DNA of 64,000 nucleotides. It comes from Jaltomata sinuosa. Taxonomy: Eukaryota; Streptophyta; Magnoliopsida; Solanales; Solanaceae. How positions within the stretch are numbered: the stretch's first letter is position 1; every line of letters starts with the position of its first letter. This document shows, piece by piece, positions 22,096 to 33,884 of the stretch. The stretch spans positions 310,001 through 374,000 of the forward strand of contig QJPP01007585.1 of NCBI GenBank assembly GCA_003996215.1. The letters run 5' to 3'. The translations under genes were made by a program, and so were the position numbers. Under the pieces are notes generated by a model, which was given only the letters and a program-made list of their open reading frames with translations, was not told where the DNA came from and made no database searches.

Positions 22096-24472
22096 TGTCA
22101 CGACCCAATTTCTCGGTCATGATGGCACCTACAACCCCCGGTAGGTGAACCAATCCCTGTAGCCCAGAACAGTTAGTAATGGGCTACTATCTAACAAATA
22201 AGAGAACAAGACGAAGAGAACAGATAAAAGGACTATAAATATATACATATGCGGAAACTAAACCAAACCCCAAGACCTGGTATCATAGTATAGAGCCCAA
22301 ACTACATACATGGAGTGCAAATAACCCAAAACAATATATACATATGTCTCTGAATGGTAATAGAGTACATGAAGCAAAAGATAAACTAAAGCTAAGCTCC
22401 GGTCGCCAAGAGCTCACCCTCAGTCTGAAGTAGTCCCCAACAGATCTCCAAGCACGAATCACACGATCTAACGGCGATTGCCCACACTAGGATCTGCACC
22501 CAAAGATGCAGGGGGTAGGGGTGAGCACCAAATGCGAAGCATAAGGTACCCAGTAGGTATCATAGGCCGACTGGGCAAATATAAGATAAAAGCGTAGTAA
22601 CAGACAGAATAGAAGCAAGCAGTCGCAGAAATCAACGAAAGGTACACAGGAACTAGCCCAGAGGGAAATCAACAGAACCACATGTGAGGCTAGTAAGAAG
22701 AATATACACACCATAGGCACAGGTGAAAGTAAGAAACAACGCACCTGGGGTCCTTGCAATAACAATGTATATAACATAAGTTTACGAAATGGACGGTATA
22801 CCGGTAACCTCAAGTGTATGAAAAAGAGAGGAAGAGTAATGATAGGCATGCTCAGAGACATGAATCAAACTCAACTAATCATACCAATCTCATACTTATC
22901 CATAATAGAGAACAATTCTATAAGTAAATAGCAAAAGTCTACCTACAGTCCCCCGGCCGCCCATACAACCGAGGAACAAAAACAAGTGAAAACAAACCCT
23001 CCGGCATCCCATACTACCGGAGCGTACAATCAACAACCAACGAACAAGGGTGGAGCCTCAAACAGTGAATGATATGATGCATGAAGATCTCAAGTGAAAT
23101 GGTATCTCTGTATGTACCTCCTCCGGCGCCGACCCGGCCCAGCAGGTAGGTTCCATGGAAGGACACTGCCCGTATACCTCTACTCCACCGTATACCCCTC
23201 CTCCGGCACACGCAACCCGTAGCCCCTGGCCCTGATGGCAAGGTCCATGGAGGTCCCAGACCCCATACTAAAACTCAGTATCAGAACATGTCGTCCGGAA
23301 GCAAGTCCGGTATCAAGATAGAGACCCAGTCTCTAATATGCATGCCCAAACCCTGTCCAGCACTAAAATAGTAGGAAAATATCTCAAAAACTCCTCCAAG
23401 GGTGCCCGGGCATAACCGGGTCTAAACAGTAGAAAGTCATCTCAGGTGCTCGGTCCGACCGAGGCTAAAAATCATCTCAAGTAACAAGAAAACTCAACTA
23501 GCACTCCGGCCCTGCCGAGTCTAGCGTTAATCGTAAAACTGATGACTTAAAACATAATTTACTTTCTTTTACCAAGAATACTCACAAGTCAAATCAAACC
23601 ATTTCCAAATTATTTCCATTAAAAACGAACCCCCGGGGCCATGCAAGGTTAAGAAAATAGTGCAAGTAGGCCCGAAGCCAAAACCATAGTAAAATATGGA
23701 TAAAACCTCTTTATATGCATGGAAATGGTATGATCACACACAATAGCTGCCCAGCAGCTCACAATCAACCTATCGACCCTGCACAGGCCCACAGCTACTC
23801 AGCAAGCATAACCAGCCTAGAAGGATAATTCTATGCCCGGGACTCGCGGACATTCCCAAAATCCCACCTTCTATGTTCCAGAGTCAACAAGGCCTCACAT
23901 GACCACAAGGGTAAATAAAATATATCGGCAAATACTACAAGCAACGGAGGAATAAAAGTAGGTGGACATGAATAAAGCGGTCGAGGTCTGTGGTGCCAAC
24001 CTAATAATCCAACCCAAGAATGCCCATTAATACAATTTTATTCTATATATGCGGAGTCTAGAAAAAATAAACCGTAACCTACCTGTCGTCCGATGACAAG
24101 CTTGAACCTCTCCGAAACGCTCTGAAATAAAATCACACTCGAACTCGAACTTGAATAAGTTGACGTAGATAATTGATTATAGCACTAATTAATATCTCCA
24201 TGAGACATATGCAACATGATTAAACATATATGTATAGAAGATTTGAAATTTGAGTTGAATTATGATAAGAATCTTGTCTATTATAAAAGGAACATAACCC
24301 TACTAGTGAAGATATATACATGTAGATATATAAGTCACGGCAGTAGGCAAATTGCATTAAATTACTCTCACAGTATGCACTAACTAAAGTAATTAATTAA
24401 TATATACTTACTTAGGAATTAGCATCATGAGAATGATTATGTGATGCCACCTCTTATAGTTGGTACCTGCTG

Positions 24473-24508
24473 GCCACTCCCTCCACCCACACGTGGAGTG
24501 GAGGTGGC
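24473..24508. repeat. Imperfect hairpin near predicted transcript start (3' LTR of D)
   Basis: GCCACTCCCTCCAC at the left pairs imperfectly with GTGGAGTGGAGGTGGC at the right around ACACGTGG. It is about 35 bases downstream of the minus-strand TATA box, so it would lie at the very 5' end of the RNA. Unchanged in the other LTR (33016-33051). Confidence 0.7.
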
Positions 24509-24543
24509 AATTGCAAGGTCACCAGAAAAAAATCTTATCCCGT

Positions 24544-24553
24544 TATTTATATA
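24544..24553 (-). promoter_or_regulatory. LTR TATA box (Element D, 3' LTR)
   Basis: TATATAAATA on the minus strand, a consensus plant TATA box. Identical at 33087-33096. Confidence 0.65.
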
Positions 24554-25351
24554 CTCGGGTATTACGTAAATTCATGGTAAAATATATATAGCTTTTTGAA
24601 TATACCATAATTCATAGAAAATTATTTTGAATAAAACCTACTATATTATAATAATAAATTTCAACATAACTAAATTTACTATCTCCGTTAAAAATATTAC
24701 AATGTATAAAAATCTTATAAAATAAATACATATACACTTATATCGTAACAAAAATATTTTTCATAAACCTTTAAAATATTTTGAAAAGATAATAATAATA
24801 TAATTTTTACCAAATTCAACTTTTAAATAAAATATTTTAAATTACACGCGCGATGCTAATAAAATTCTTAAGCTTAGGTTCGTAATTCACCAACGCACGA
24901 TTTTGATACTCAAGAATTCTCTCGGGATCCTCCCTTATACTTTATCACTGTTTCAGAACGGAAATGGCATTTTAAAACGTGACGTTGAGGCTTAAATCGA
25001 GTTTAACCCGACCCGGTTCGCGACCCGGTACGTAACCCGTTTTCTGCCAGACAGTCCGCGGTAAAACAGTCATAACTTTTTACTCCGAGATTCGTTGGAT
25101 GTGAGGTTTTGTGCGTAGAAAACTAGACTCGTAGACCTTCGATTTGGTATTTTGGGGGACTTCTAACTCTTTATATATTGAGAGAAAAGCTCCGAGACAT
25201 TTTACCCAAAGATCAGGAAATTTGTCAAAGAAACTTACGAACACCCAAATGGACCCGGCGCCGCAATACCGGTCCCGACACGCCTTAACGGTTCACGGAA
25301 AACGTATACGTGGAAATAACCGGAAGGGTCATTATATCATCTACTACTAAA

Positions 25352-25374
25352 AAGGACTTTCGTCCTTGAAAGTC
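25352..25374. repeat. Two overlapping alternative hairpins beside the 3' LTR (Element D)
   Basis: AAGGAC-TTTC-GTCCTT (25352-25367) is a perfect 6-bp stem. GACTTTC-GTCCTT-GAAAGTC (25355-25374) is a perfect 7-bp stem sharing the same bases, so only one can form at a time. They lie just upstream of the probable plus-strand priming zone. Diverged forms are present in Elements A (from about 1982) and F (from about 57882). Confidence 0.6.
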
Positions 25375-25397
25375 AAGGTCAAGGGGGTACCTGACGG

Positions 25398-26918
25398 CTA
25401 AAATAGCTGCGGATACTGATCCCGCATATCTCTCTCAGTCTCCCAGGTAGCCTCCTCGACTGGACGGTGCCTCCACTGAACCTTAACAACCGGGATCTCT
25501 CGAGACCTCAATCTCCTGACATCCCTGGCCAAAATAGCTGCCGGCTCCTCAACAAAGGCTAAACCCTCATCCAACTGAACTGAATCCCACTGCAACACAT
25601 GAGACTCATCTGGGACATACCGACGCAACATCGAAACATGAAATACAGGATGTATGGCTGAAAACATCAGAGGTAAGGCTAACTGATAGGCAACGCTACC
25701 AACCCTCTGCAGAATCTCAAACGGCCCAATGTACCTGGGGCTAAGTTTGCCCCGCCTACCAAATCTCATCACGCCCTTCATGGGCGATACACGGAGAAAC
25801 ACCAAGTCACCGACACTAAACTCCAGGGCACGAAGCCTACGATCAGCATAACTCTTCTGCCTGCTCTGAGCTGCCCGAAGTCTGTCCTGAATCACTCGGA
25901 CTCGGTCTAAGGAATCCCGAAGCAAATCTGTGCTCTGTGGCCCAGCACTAAAACCATCAAACCAACCTACCGGTGATCTGCAACGCCTGCCATACAAAGC
26001 CTCAAAAGGTGCCATGCCGATACTCGAATGGAAGCTGTTATTATAAGCAAACTCTTCCAAGGGAACAAACTGATCCCAAGAGCCTCTAAAGTCAAGAACA
26101 CAGGCCCAAAGCATGTCCTCCAAAATTTGAATGGTCCTCTCGGACTGGCCATCTGTCTGAGGGTGGAAAGCGGTACTAAGATGAACCTCTGTACCCAAAT
26201 CTTGCTGAATAGCCCTCCAGAACTGAGATGTGAACTGAATGTCGCGGTCTGAAATGATAGAAGCTGGGACCCCATGCAACCGAACAATCTCACGAAGGTA
26301 GATCTGAGCTAACCTCTCTGCACCATAAGAAGTATGAACCGGAAAGAAATGTGCTGACTTAGTCAGCCTATCAACAATCACCCATATGGAATCAAACCCA
26401 TGAGAAGTACGGGGCAAACCAACAATGAAGTCCATAGTAATCCCTTCCCACTTGCACTCAGGAGTGGAAAGTCGCTACATCAAACCATTAGGTCTCATGT
26501 GCTCGAACTTAAATTGCTGGTAGTTCAAGCACCGAGATACGAACTCTGCTATATCCCACTTCATACCACTCCACCAGTAAAGCTGTCTCAAGTCTCTATA
26601 CATCTTTGCTGTGCCAGGGTGAATGGAGTATCTAGTACAATGTGCCTCATGAAGTATCAACTGAATCAAATCACTAATCCTCGGAACACAAAGGTGACTA
26701 TCAAACCTCAGAACCCCATCTGAATCTAGAGTAGCCTGACTGGTCTCACCCTGAAGAACCCGATCACGAAGGTCACACAACTGCTGATCCTCAAGCTGAT
26801 GACTCTGAATCTGATCAATCAAAGTAGAACGAACCTCAACACTGGCGAGAACTCTGCTAGGATCCGACAAGTCAAGCCTAACCAAACGGTTAGCCAAGGA
26901 CTGGATGTCCAAGGCCAA
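25398..26918 (-). pseudogene. Integrase with chromodomain-like tail (Element D pol, 3' part)
   Basis: Integrase inserts the element DNA into the genome. The zinc-binding part holds HEAHCTRYSIHPG and CLNYQQFK; the family has a second Cys where Tyr stands, so the HHCC site has lost a ligand. A TAG stop at 26475-26477 separates it from the core. In the core (345 codons ending at 25398) the catalytic triad is intact: Asp in MDFIVG, Asp63 in SDRD and Glu99 in QSERT, with 35 residues between the last two as in the D,D35E family. A GPF motif (RYIGPFEIL) follows. The end, VKVQWRHRPVEEATW to YPQLF, is the chromodomain-like tail of Tekay elements, thought to guide insertion into heterochromatin. Confidence 0.92.
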
Positions 26919-26924
26919 CGGTCG

Positions 26925-28179
26925 CTCTAAAACTGAGAGAGAAGCTAGCCCTACCCATACTCACTGCCTTCCGACTCAAGGCATCCGCTACCATGTTTGC
27001 CTTGCCCGAATGATACAGAATAGTGAAGTCATAGTCCTTCAGTAACTCGACCCATCTCCTCTGTCTCGAGTTCAACTCTCGCTGACTCATGATATACTGA
27101 AGACTACGGTGATCGGTGAAGATATCACAGTGAACTCCATATAAGTAATGCCTTCAGATCTTGAGCGCGAAAACTACTGCCGCCAACTCTAAGTCATGAG
27201 TGGGGTAGTTGCGCTCGTGAACCTTCAGCTGCCTCGACGCATATGCTATTACTCGACCCTGCTGCATCAACACACAACCAAGACCAACCCCAGAAGCATC
27301 ACAATACACGGAGAAGCTCTGACCCTCAACCGACGAAGTCAAAACTGGAGCTGAAGTCAATAAGTCCTTAAGCCTCTGGAAGCTATCCTCGCACTGATCC
27401 GACCACTGAAATGGGACATCCTTCCTATTCAGCATAGTCAAGGGTGCTGCTATGGAAGAGAATCCCTCAACGAATCGTCGGTAGTAACCTGCTAACCCAA
27501 TAAAGCTGTGAACCTCAGTAACAGTAGTAGGTCTAGGCCACTCACAAACCGCTGAAATCTTTCCCGGATCAACCCTAATCCCATCCTTAGACACCACGTG
27601 CCCTAGGAATGCAACTGACTCAAGCCAAAACTCGCACTTTGAGAACTTGGCATAAAGCCGATGATCTCTCAAAGTATGGAGTATAACCCTTAAGTGCTGC
27701 TCATGCTCATCTCTACTACGCGAGTATACCAAGATGTCGTCTATAAAAACTATCACAAATGAGTCCAAATACGGGCCAAGAACCCTGTGCATCAAGTTCA
27801 TAAAGGCTGCGGGGGCATTAGTCAACCCAAAAGACATCACCAGGAACTCATAATGGCCATAACGTGTCCTGAATGCTGTCTTAGGGATGTCCTCCGCCCT
27901 AATCCTCAACTGATGGTAGCCAGACCTCAAATCAATCTTCGAAAACACGACTGAACCCTGAAGCTGGTCAAACAAATCATCAATCCTCGGCATCGGATAC
28001 CTATTCTTCACTGTCACCCTATTCAGCTGCTGATAATCAATACACATGCGCATCGACCCATCCTTCTTCCTCACAAAGAGAACAGGAGCACCCCAAGGTG
28101 ACACACTAGGTCTAATAAACCCCTTAGCTAACAGATCCTGGAGCTGCTCCTTAAGCTCCCTCAACTCAGCAGGAGCCAT
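26925..28179 (-). pseudogene. Reverse transcriptase and RNase H (Element D pol)
   Basis: RT copies element RNA into DNA and RNase H removes the RNA strand. The open part (28179-27154, 341 codons) holds RT motifs in order: VLFVRKKDGSMRMCIDY, KIDLRSGYHQ (81-90), FGLTNAPAAF, FIDDILVYS with the catalytic Asp pair (145-148), and FLGHVVSKDG. RNase H starts at VYCDASGVGLG (291-301). A TGA at 27154-27156 stands where the family has a Trp codon (TGG to TGA), then RNase H resumes with RHYLYGVHCDIFTDHRSLQY and ends near ADALSRK. A frameshift near 26930-26940 then moves to the integrase frame. The first Met (28179) is an internal residue, not a real start: RT should be read as part of a Gag-Pol polyprotein. 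Confidence 0.94.
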
Positions 28180-30101
28180 ACGGTAAGGAGAAATAGAAAC
28201 ACATCGAGGAAGTCTCTAACCACAGGAACAGACTCAGGAGAAGTAGGGTCAGCACTAACATCTCGGACATATGCTAGATAAGCTAAACACCCACAGGAAA
28301 TCAACTTCCTAGCTCGAAGACAAGAGATGATCCCAGATGGTGCATGGCTAACAGAACCCTGCCACACAACCGGGGATACACCGGGCACAGCTATGGTAAT
28401 GGTCTTGGCATAACAATCCAAAACCACACGGTGAGGGGATAACCAGTCCATGCCCAGTATCACATCAAAATCTAGCATATCAAGAATCATCAAATCACCC
28501 CAAGTCTCTGAATCACCAACAGATAACATACAGGATCTCACAATCCGATCCACTACTAAAGAATCTCTTACTGGGGTCGAAACAGAAATAGGAACAGATA
28601 ATGGCTCACTAGCCAACCCCAAACAAGGCACAAAGTAGGCAGATACATATGAACAAGTGGATCCAGGATCAAATAAAGCCATAGCAGACTGATGGCACAC
28701 AGAAATTGTACCTGTAATCACAGCATCTGAGGCCTCTGCCTCTAGTCTCCTAGGGACCGCGTAAAACTGAGGACGACCTCCACCTGCCCGACCGCCATCC
28801 CTACCACCTGCTCTGCCGCATGGAGCACCACCTCTACCCTGATGACCACCCCCTCTAGACGGAGGCTGAACTGCCCGTAAAGGCTCGGCCAACTGAACTG
28901 TACCCTGCTGAGGGCAATCTCTAGCAAAATGACCAATCGCACCACAAGTAAAACAAGCCTCTGACGGCCTACTCAGTCGAGATGAACCAACAGATCCCGT
29001 ATGACCACCACGACCTGATGCCCCAGAATCTGTACCCCTCGAAGACTGGCTGCCATAGCCCTGATGGCTGCTCTGACCCTGCTCGAACTGGGTACTACCG
29101 AAAGTCTGAAGGGAAGCCTGAACTGGTCGGCTGGACTGACCCTGGTACTGCTGTGGCTGATAACTCTGTCTCCACTGGCCAGGACCTCTACCGCTATATC
29201 TGGAACCACTGTAGACACCCTGATGCCGAGGCCTCTTATCTCTGGACCCCTGATCGTGTAGCTGTAAGTCCTCCACAGTGCGGGCATAGTCTACGATAGC
29301 CTGAAATGACCGACCACTGGCAACCAATATCTCAGCTGGCTTCTTGATCTCTGGCCTCAAACCCCATACAAATCTGCGAATCCTATCTGCCTCGGTAGGA
29401 ATGATCCTAGCTCCAAACGGTGCTAGCTGATGAAAATGGGTGTCATACTCCGAGATAGTCGTAGACCCCTGCACAAGGTGAGTAAACTGCTCCCTGCAAT
29501 GCTCACGATCACTCTGAGGTAGGAACTTGGCCATAAAGGCCTCATAAAACTCAGACCAGGTCAAAGAAGGTGACGATGGTGGTCTACAAGCAACCTGGGC
29601 CCTCCACCATAACTTCGTTGGGCCCTCCAACTGATAGGTAGTATAACCAACCCCGTGAGTCTCCAACAAACCCAAATGATGCAACATCTCCTCACAGGTA
29701 GTAATAAAGTCATGTGGATCCTGCCCAGAAGTACCAGCAAACCTCGGAGGTGCTAACCTCAAAAACCTACCCAACACCTTCTGCTCTGACTCTGTCATAA
29801 CTGGGCGAGGAGCAAGAGGATGTGCAACAGATGGAACCAGAATGACCTCCACACGGGGAGCCATAGTAGCAGGCTGCGCTCTTGATCTCTGTGCACCCAG
29901 GGCTGCCCTATGAGTGGGTGTCTGCGCCACCTCAGAAGGCCGCTCTCCAATCATACCCAAAAGCTGTAATAGTAACCCCCGAATATCTGGAGACTGAGCT
30001 GTGGCTGAAGTTTGCACAAAACTGGGCACTAGAGCTGGTACTGGAGCTGGTGCTGGAACTGGTGCTGGAGCTGGTGCTGGAGCGGGAGGCTCACCTCGCA
30101 T
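28161..30101 (-). pseudogene. Gag and aspartic protease (Element D)
   Basis: I choose the ATG at 30101 (MRGEPPAPAP) rather than the in-frame ATG at 30191, because the first 30 codons do not look like gag. Gag then has an Ala-Pro repeat, the retrotransposon gag domain (LRLAPPRFAGTSGQDPHDF through STTISEYDTHFHQLA), a Gln/Gly/Ser-rich linker and one zinc knuckle, CFTCGAIGHFARDC (28914-28955, CX2CX4HX4C intact). The protease follows with ALFDPGSTCSYVS as active site and VILGMDWLSPH. The frame runs off after VVRDFLDVF into LFLLTVWLLLS: the usual linker to RT (roughly 25-30 residues in the family) is deleted out of frame, so RT cannot be reached by simple readthrough. Gag itself looks intact. Confidence 0.93.
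30026..30090. repeat. Hexanucleotide repeat coding Ala-Pro in gag
   Basis: About ten imperfect GGTGCT/GGAGCT units encode alternating Ala and Pro near the Gag N-terminus of Element D. Likely length-variable. Confidence 0.85.
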
Positions 30102-30325
30102 GATGCCGATGATCTCGTACGAACCATCTGCGGAAGAATGAAGTAGAATAAATGAGATCTCCAGAAACTTCAAGGGTTCCACGCACGACACAGAAGCAAT
30201 GAAAGAGTCAAATTTCCTAAAATGCCACTGTAGCCTCCCAAAAATTGAGTACGGACGTCTCCGCCCCGATCCGCAGGACTCTACTAGACATTGGCTCCTA
30301 TACCGATGACACCGGTGAACCTAAA

Positions 30326-30337
30326 GCTCTGATAACA
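30326..30337 (-). promoter_or_regulatory. Primer binding site, tRNA-iMet, one mismatch (Element D)
   Basis: The minus strand reads TGTTATCAGAGC against the consensus TGGTATCAGAGC, three bases from the LTR start at 30341. A mismatch at this position probably arose after insertion. Confidence 0.88.
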
Positions 30338-30347
30338 AGTTGTCACG

Positions 30348-30943
30348 ACCCGATTTCTCGGTCATGATGGCACCTACAACCCCCGGTAGGTGAACCAATC
30401 CCTGTAGCCCAGAACAATTAGTAATGGGCTACTATCTAACAAATAAGAGAACAAGACGGAAGAGAACAGATAAAGGACTATAAATATATACATATGCGGA
30501 AAACTAAACCAAACCCCAAGACCTGGTATCATAGTATAGAGCCACAACTACATACATGGAGTGCAAAATAACCATTACAATATATACAAATGTCTTTAAT
30601 GGTAATAGAGTACATGAAGCAAAAGATAAACTAAAGCTAAGCTCTGACCAATTTCTCGGTCATGATGGCACTACAACCCCCGGTAGGTGAACCCAATCCC
30701 TGTAGCCCAGAACAGTTAGTAATGGGCTACTATCTAACAAATAAGAGAACAAGACGAAGAGAACAGATAAAAGGGACTATAAATATATACATATGCGGAA
30801 ACTAAACCAAACCCCAAGACCTGGTATCATAGTATAGAGCCAAACTACATACATGGAGTGCAAATAACCCAAAACAATATATACAGATGTCTCTGAATGG
30901 TAATAGAGTACATGAAGCAAAAGATAAACTAAAGCTAAGCTCC
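30348..30943. repeat. 298-bp tandem duplication in the U5 end of the 5' LTR (Element D)
   Basis: ATTTCTCGGT begins at 30353 and again at 30651, a period of 298. The first unit carries the LTR terminus next to the primer site; the second lacks the first few terminal bases (joined at GCTCTGACCA). The sister LTR has a single copy, so the duplication is specific to this LTR. Confidence 0.93.
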
Positions 30944-33015
30944 GGTCGCCAAGAGCTCACCCTCAGTCTGAAATAGTCCCCAACAGATCTCCAAGCACGA
31001 ATCACAGCGATCTAACGGCGAAGGCCCGCGCTAGGATCTGCACCCAAAGATGCAGGGGGTAGGGGTGAGCACCAAATGCGAAGCATAAGGTACCCAGTAG
31101 GTATCATAGGCCAACCGGGCACATATAAGATAAAAGCGTAGTAACAGACAGAATAGAAGCAAGCAGTCACAGAAATCAACGAAAGGTACAAAGGAACTAG
31201 CCCAGAGGGAAATCAACAGAACCACATGTGAGGCTAGTAAGCAGAATATACACACCATAGGCAGAGGTGAAAGTAAGAAACAACGCACCTGGGGTCCTTG
31301 CAATAACAATGTATATAACATCAGTTTACGAAATGGACGGTATACCGGTAACCTCAAGTGTATGAATAAGAGAGGAAGAGTAATGATAGGCATGCTCAGA
31401 GACATGAATCAAACTCAACTAATCATACCAATCTCATACTTATCCATAATAGAGAACAATTCTATAAGTAAATAGCAAAAGTCTACCTACAGTCCCCCGG
31501 CTGCCCATACAACCGAGGAACACAAACAAGTGAAAACAAACCCTCCGGCATCCCATACTACCGGAGCGTACAATAAACAAACAATGAATAAGGGTGGAGC
31601 CTCAAACAATGAATGATATGATGCATGAATATCTCAAGTGAAATGGTATCTCTGTATGTACCTCCTCCGGCGCTGACCCGACCCAGCAGGTAGGTTCCAT
31701 GGAAGGACACTGCCCGTATACCTCTACTCCACCGTATACCCCTCCTCCGGCACACGCAGCCCGTAGCCCCTGGCCCGGATGGCAAGGTCCATGGAGGTCC
31801 CAGACCCCATACTAAAACTCAGTATCAGAACATGTCGTCCGGAAGCAAGTCCGGTATCAAGATAGAGACCCAGTCTCTAATATGCATGCCCAGACCCTGT
31901 CCAGGACTAAAATAGTAGGAAAATATTCAAAAACCCCTCCAAGGGTGCCCGAGCATAACCGGGACTAAACAGTAGAAAGTCATCTCAGGTGCTCGGTCCG
32001 ACCGAGGCTAAAAATCATCTTAAGTAACAAGAAAACTCAACTAGTACTCCGGCCCTGCCGAGTCTAGCGTTAATCGTAAAACTGATGATTTAAAACATAA
32101 TTTACTTTCTTTTACCAAGAATACTCACAAGTCAAATCAAACCATTTCCAAAATATTTCCATTAAAAACGGGGCCCCGGGGCCATGCAAGGTTTAGAAAA
32201 TAGTGCCAGTAGGCCCGAAGCCAAAACCATAGTAAAACATGGATAAAACCTCTTTATATGCATGGAAATGGTATGATCACACACAATAGCTGCCCAGCAG
32301 CTCACAATCAACCTATCGACCCTGCACAGGCCCACAGCTACTCAGCAAGCATAACCAGCCTAGAAGGATAATTCTATGCCCGGGACTCGCGGACATTCCA
32401 AAAATCCCACCTTCTATGTTCCAGAGTCAACAAGGCCTCACAGGACCACAAGGGTAAATAAAATATATCGGCAAATACTACAAGCAACGGAGGAACAAAA
32501 GTAGGTGGACATGAATAAAGCGGTCGAGGTCTGTGGTGCCAACCTAATAATCCAACACAAGGATGCCCATTAATACAATTTTATTCTATATGTGCGGAGT
32601 CTAGGAAAAATAAACCGTAACCTACCTGTCATCCGATGACAAGCTTGAACCTCTCCGAAAAGCTCCGAAATAAAATCACACTCGAACTCGAACTTGAATA
32701 AGTTGACGTAGATAATTGGTTATAGCACTAAGTAATATCTCCATGAGACATATGCAACATGATTAAACATATATGTGTAGAAGATTTGAAATGTGAGTTG
32801 AATTATGATAAGAATCTTGTCTATTATAAAAGGAACATAACCCTACTAGTGAAGATATATACATGTAGATATATAAGTCACGGCAGTAGGCAAATTGCAT
32901 TAAATTGCTCTCACAGTATGCACTAACTAAAGAAATTAATTAATATATACTTACTTAGAAATTAGCATCATGAGAGTAATTATGTGATGCCACCTCTTAT
33001 AGTTGGTACCTGCTG

Positions 33016-33051
33016 GCCACTCCCTCCACCCACACGTGGAGTGGAGGTGGC
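33016..33051. repeat. Imperfect hairpin near predicted transcript start (5' LTR of D)
   Basis: Same sequence as at 24473-24508, in the copy that would be transcribed: about 35 bases downstream of the minus-strand TATA box at 33087-33096. Confidence 0.7.
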
Positions 33052-33086
33052 AATTGCAAGGTCACCAGAAAAAAATCTTATCCCGT

Positions 33087-33096
33087 TATTTATATA
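33087..33096 (-). promoter_or_regulatory. LTR TATA box (Element D, 5' LTR)
   Basis: TATATAAATA on the minus strand, about 780 bases into the LTR. AT-rich DNA lies directly upstream (33100-33380), and a block of repeated GACCCGGT-like units is further up at 33553-33582. Confidence 0.65.
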
Positions 33097-33879
33097 CTCG
33101 GGTATTGCGTAAATTCATGGTAAAATATATATAGCTTTTTGAATATACCATAATTCATAGAAAAGTATTTTGAATAAAACCTACTATATTATAATAATAA
33201 ATTTCAACATAACTAAATTTACTATCTCCGTTAAAAATATTACAATGTATAAAAACCTTATAAAATAAATACATATACACTTATATCGTAACAAAAATAT
33301 TTTTCATAAACCTTTAAAATATTTTGAAAAGATAATAATAATATAATTTTTACCAAATTCAACTTTTAAATAAAATATTTTCAATTACACGCGCGATGCT
33401 AATAAAATTCTTAAGCTTAGGTTCGTAATTCACCAACGCACGATTTTGATACTCAAGAATTCTCTCGGGATCCTCCCTTATGTTTTATCACTGTTTCGGA
33501 ACGGAAATGGCTTTTTAAAACGTGACGTTGAGGCTTAAATCGAGTTTAACCCGACCCGGTTCGCGACCCGGTACGTAACCCGTTTTCTGCCAGACAGTCC
33601 GCGGTAAAACAGTCATAACTTTTTACTCCGTGATCCGTTGGATGTGAGGTTTTGTGCGTAGGAAACTAGACTCGTAGACCTTCGATTTGGTATTTTGGGG
33701 GACTTCTAACTCTTTATATTTTGAGAGAAAAGCTCCGAGATATTTTACCCAAAGTTCAGGAAATTTGTCAAAGAAACTTACGAACACACAAATGGACCCG
33801 GCGCCGCAATACCGGTCCCGACATGCCTTAACGGTTCACGGAAAACATATACGTGGAAATAACCGGAAGGGTCATTACA

Positions 33880-33884
33880 TGATT
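33880..33884. repeat. Target site duplication TGATT, right (Element D)
   Basis: Exact partner of 22091-22095; it proves that D inserted into the internal region of Element C. Confidence 0.94.

Larger units (their letters stand above)
22096..25336 (-). repeat. Element D 3' LTR, 3241 bp
   Basis: TGTCACGACC to GGTCATTATA; the last CA has become TA, while the sister LTR keeps CA. Contains an AT-rich middle (24540-24850), a TATA box (24544-24553) and a hairpin (24473-24508). It lacks the 298-bp duplication found in the 5' LTR. Confidence 0.95.
22096..33879 (-). mobile_element. Element D: nearly complete Tekay-clade chromovirus (Ty3/Gypsy)
   Basis: 11.8 kb, with direct LTRs at 22096-25336 and 30341-33879, exact TGATT target duplications and a tRNA-iMet primer site. 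The minus strand codes gag, zinc knuckle, aspartic protease, RT, RNase H, integrase and a chromodomain-like tail, in the Ty3 order (integrase after RT). The tail (VKVQWRHRPVEEATW and following) and the long LTRs place it in the Tekay/Del group. Four visible lesions break the polyprotein: a deletion and frameshift between protease and RT, a Trp-to-stop in RNase H, a frameshift before integrase and a stop just before the integrase core. LTRs differ by about 3 in 100 sampled bases, so it is fairly young. Confidence 0.96.
30341..33879 (-). repeat. Element D 5' LTR, 3539 bp with internal duplication
   Basis: TGTCACGACC to GGTCATTACA. It is 298 bases longer than the 3' LTR, which equals the period of a tandem duplication at its U5 end. 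Otherwise the two LTRs align throughout with few differences. Confidence 0.95.

Noticed and set aside
26028..26293. Plus- and minus-strand frames inside the integrase region of Element D
   Set aside because: Shadow frames of the well-supported integrase reading frame.
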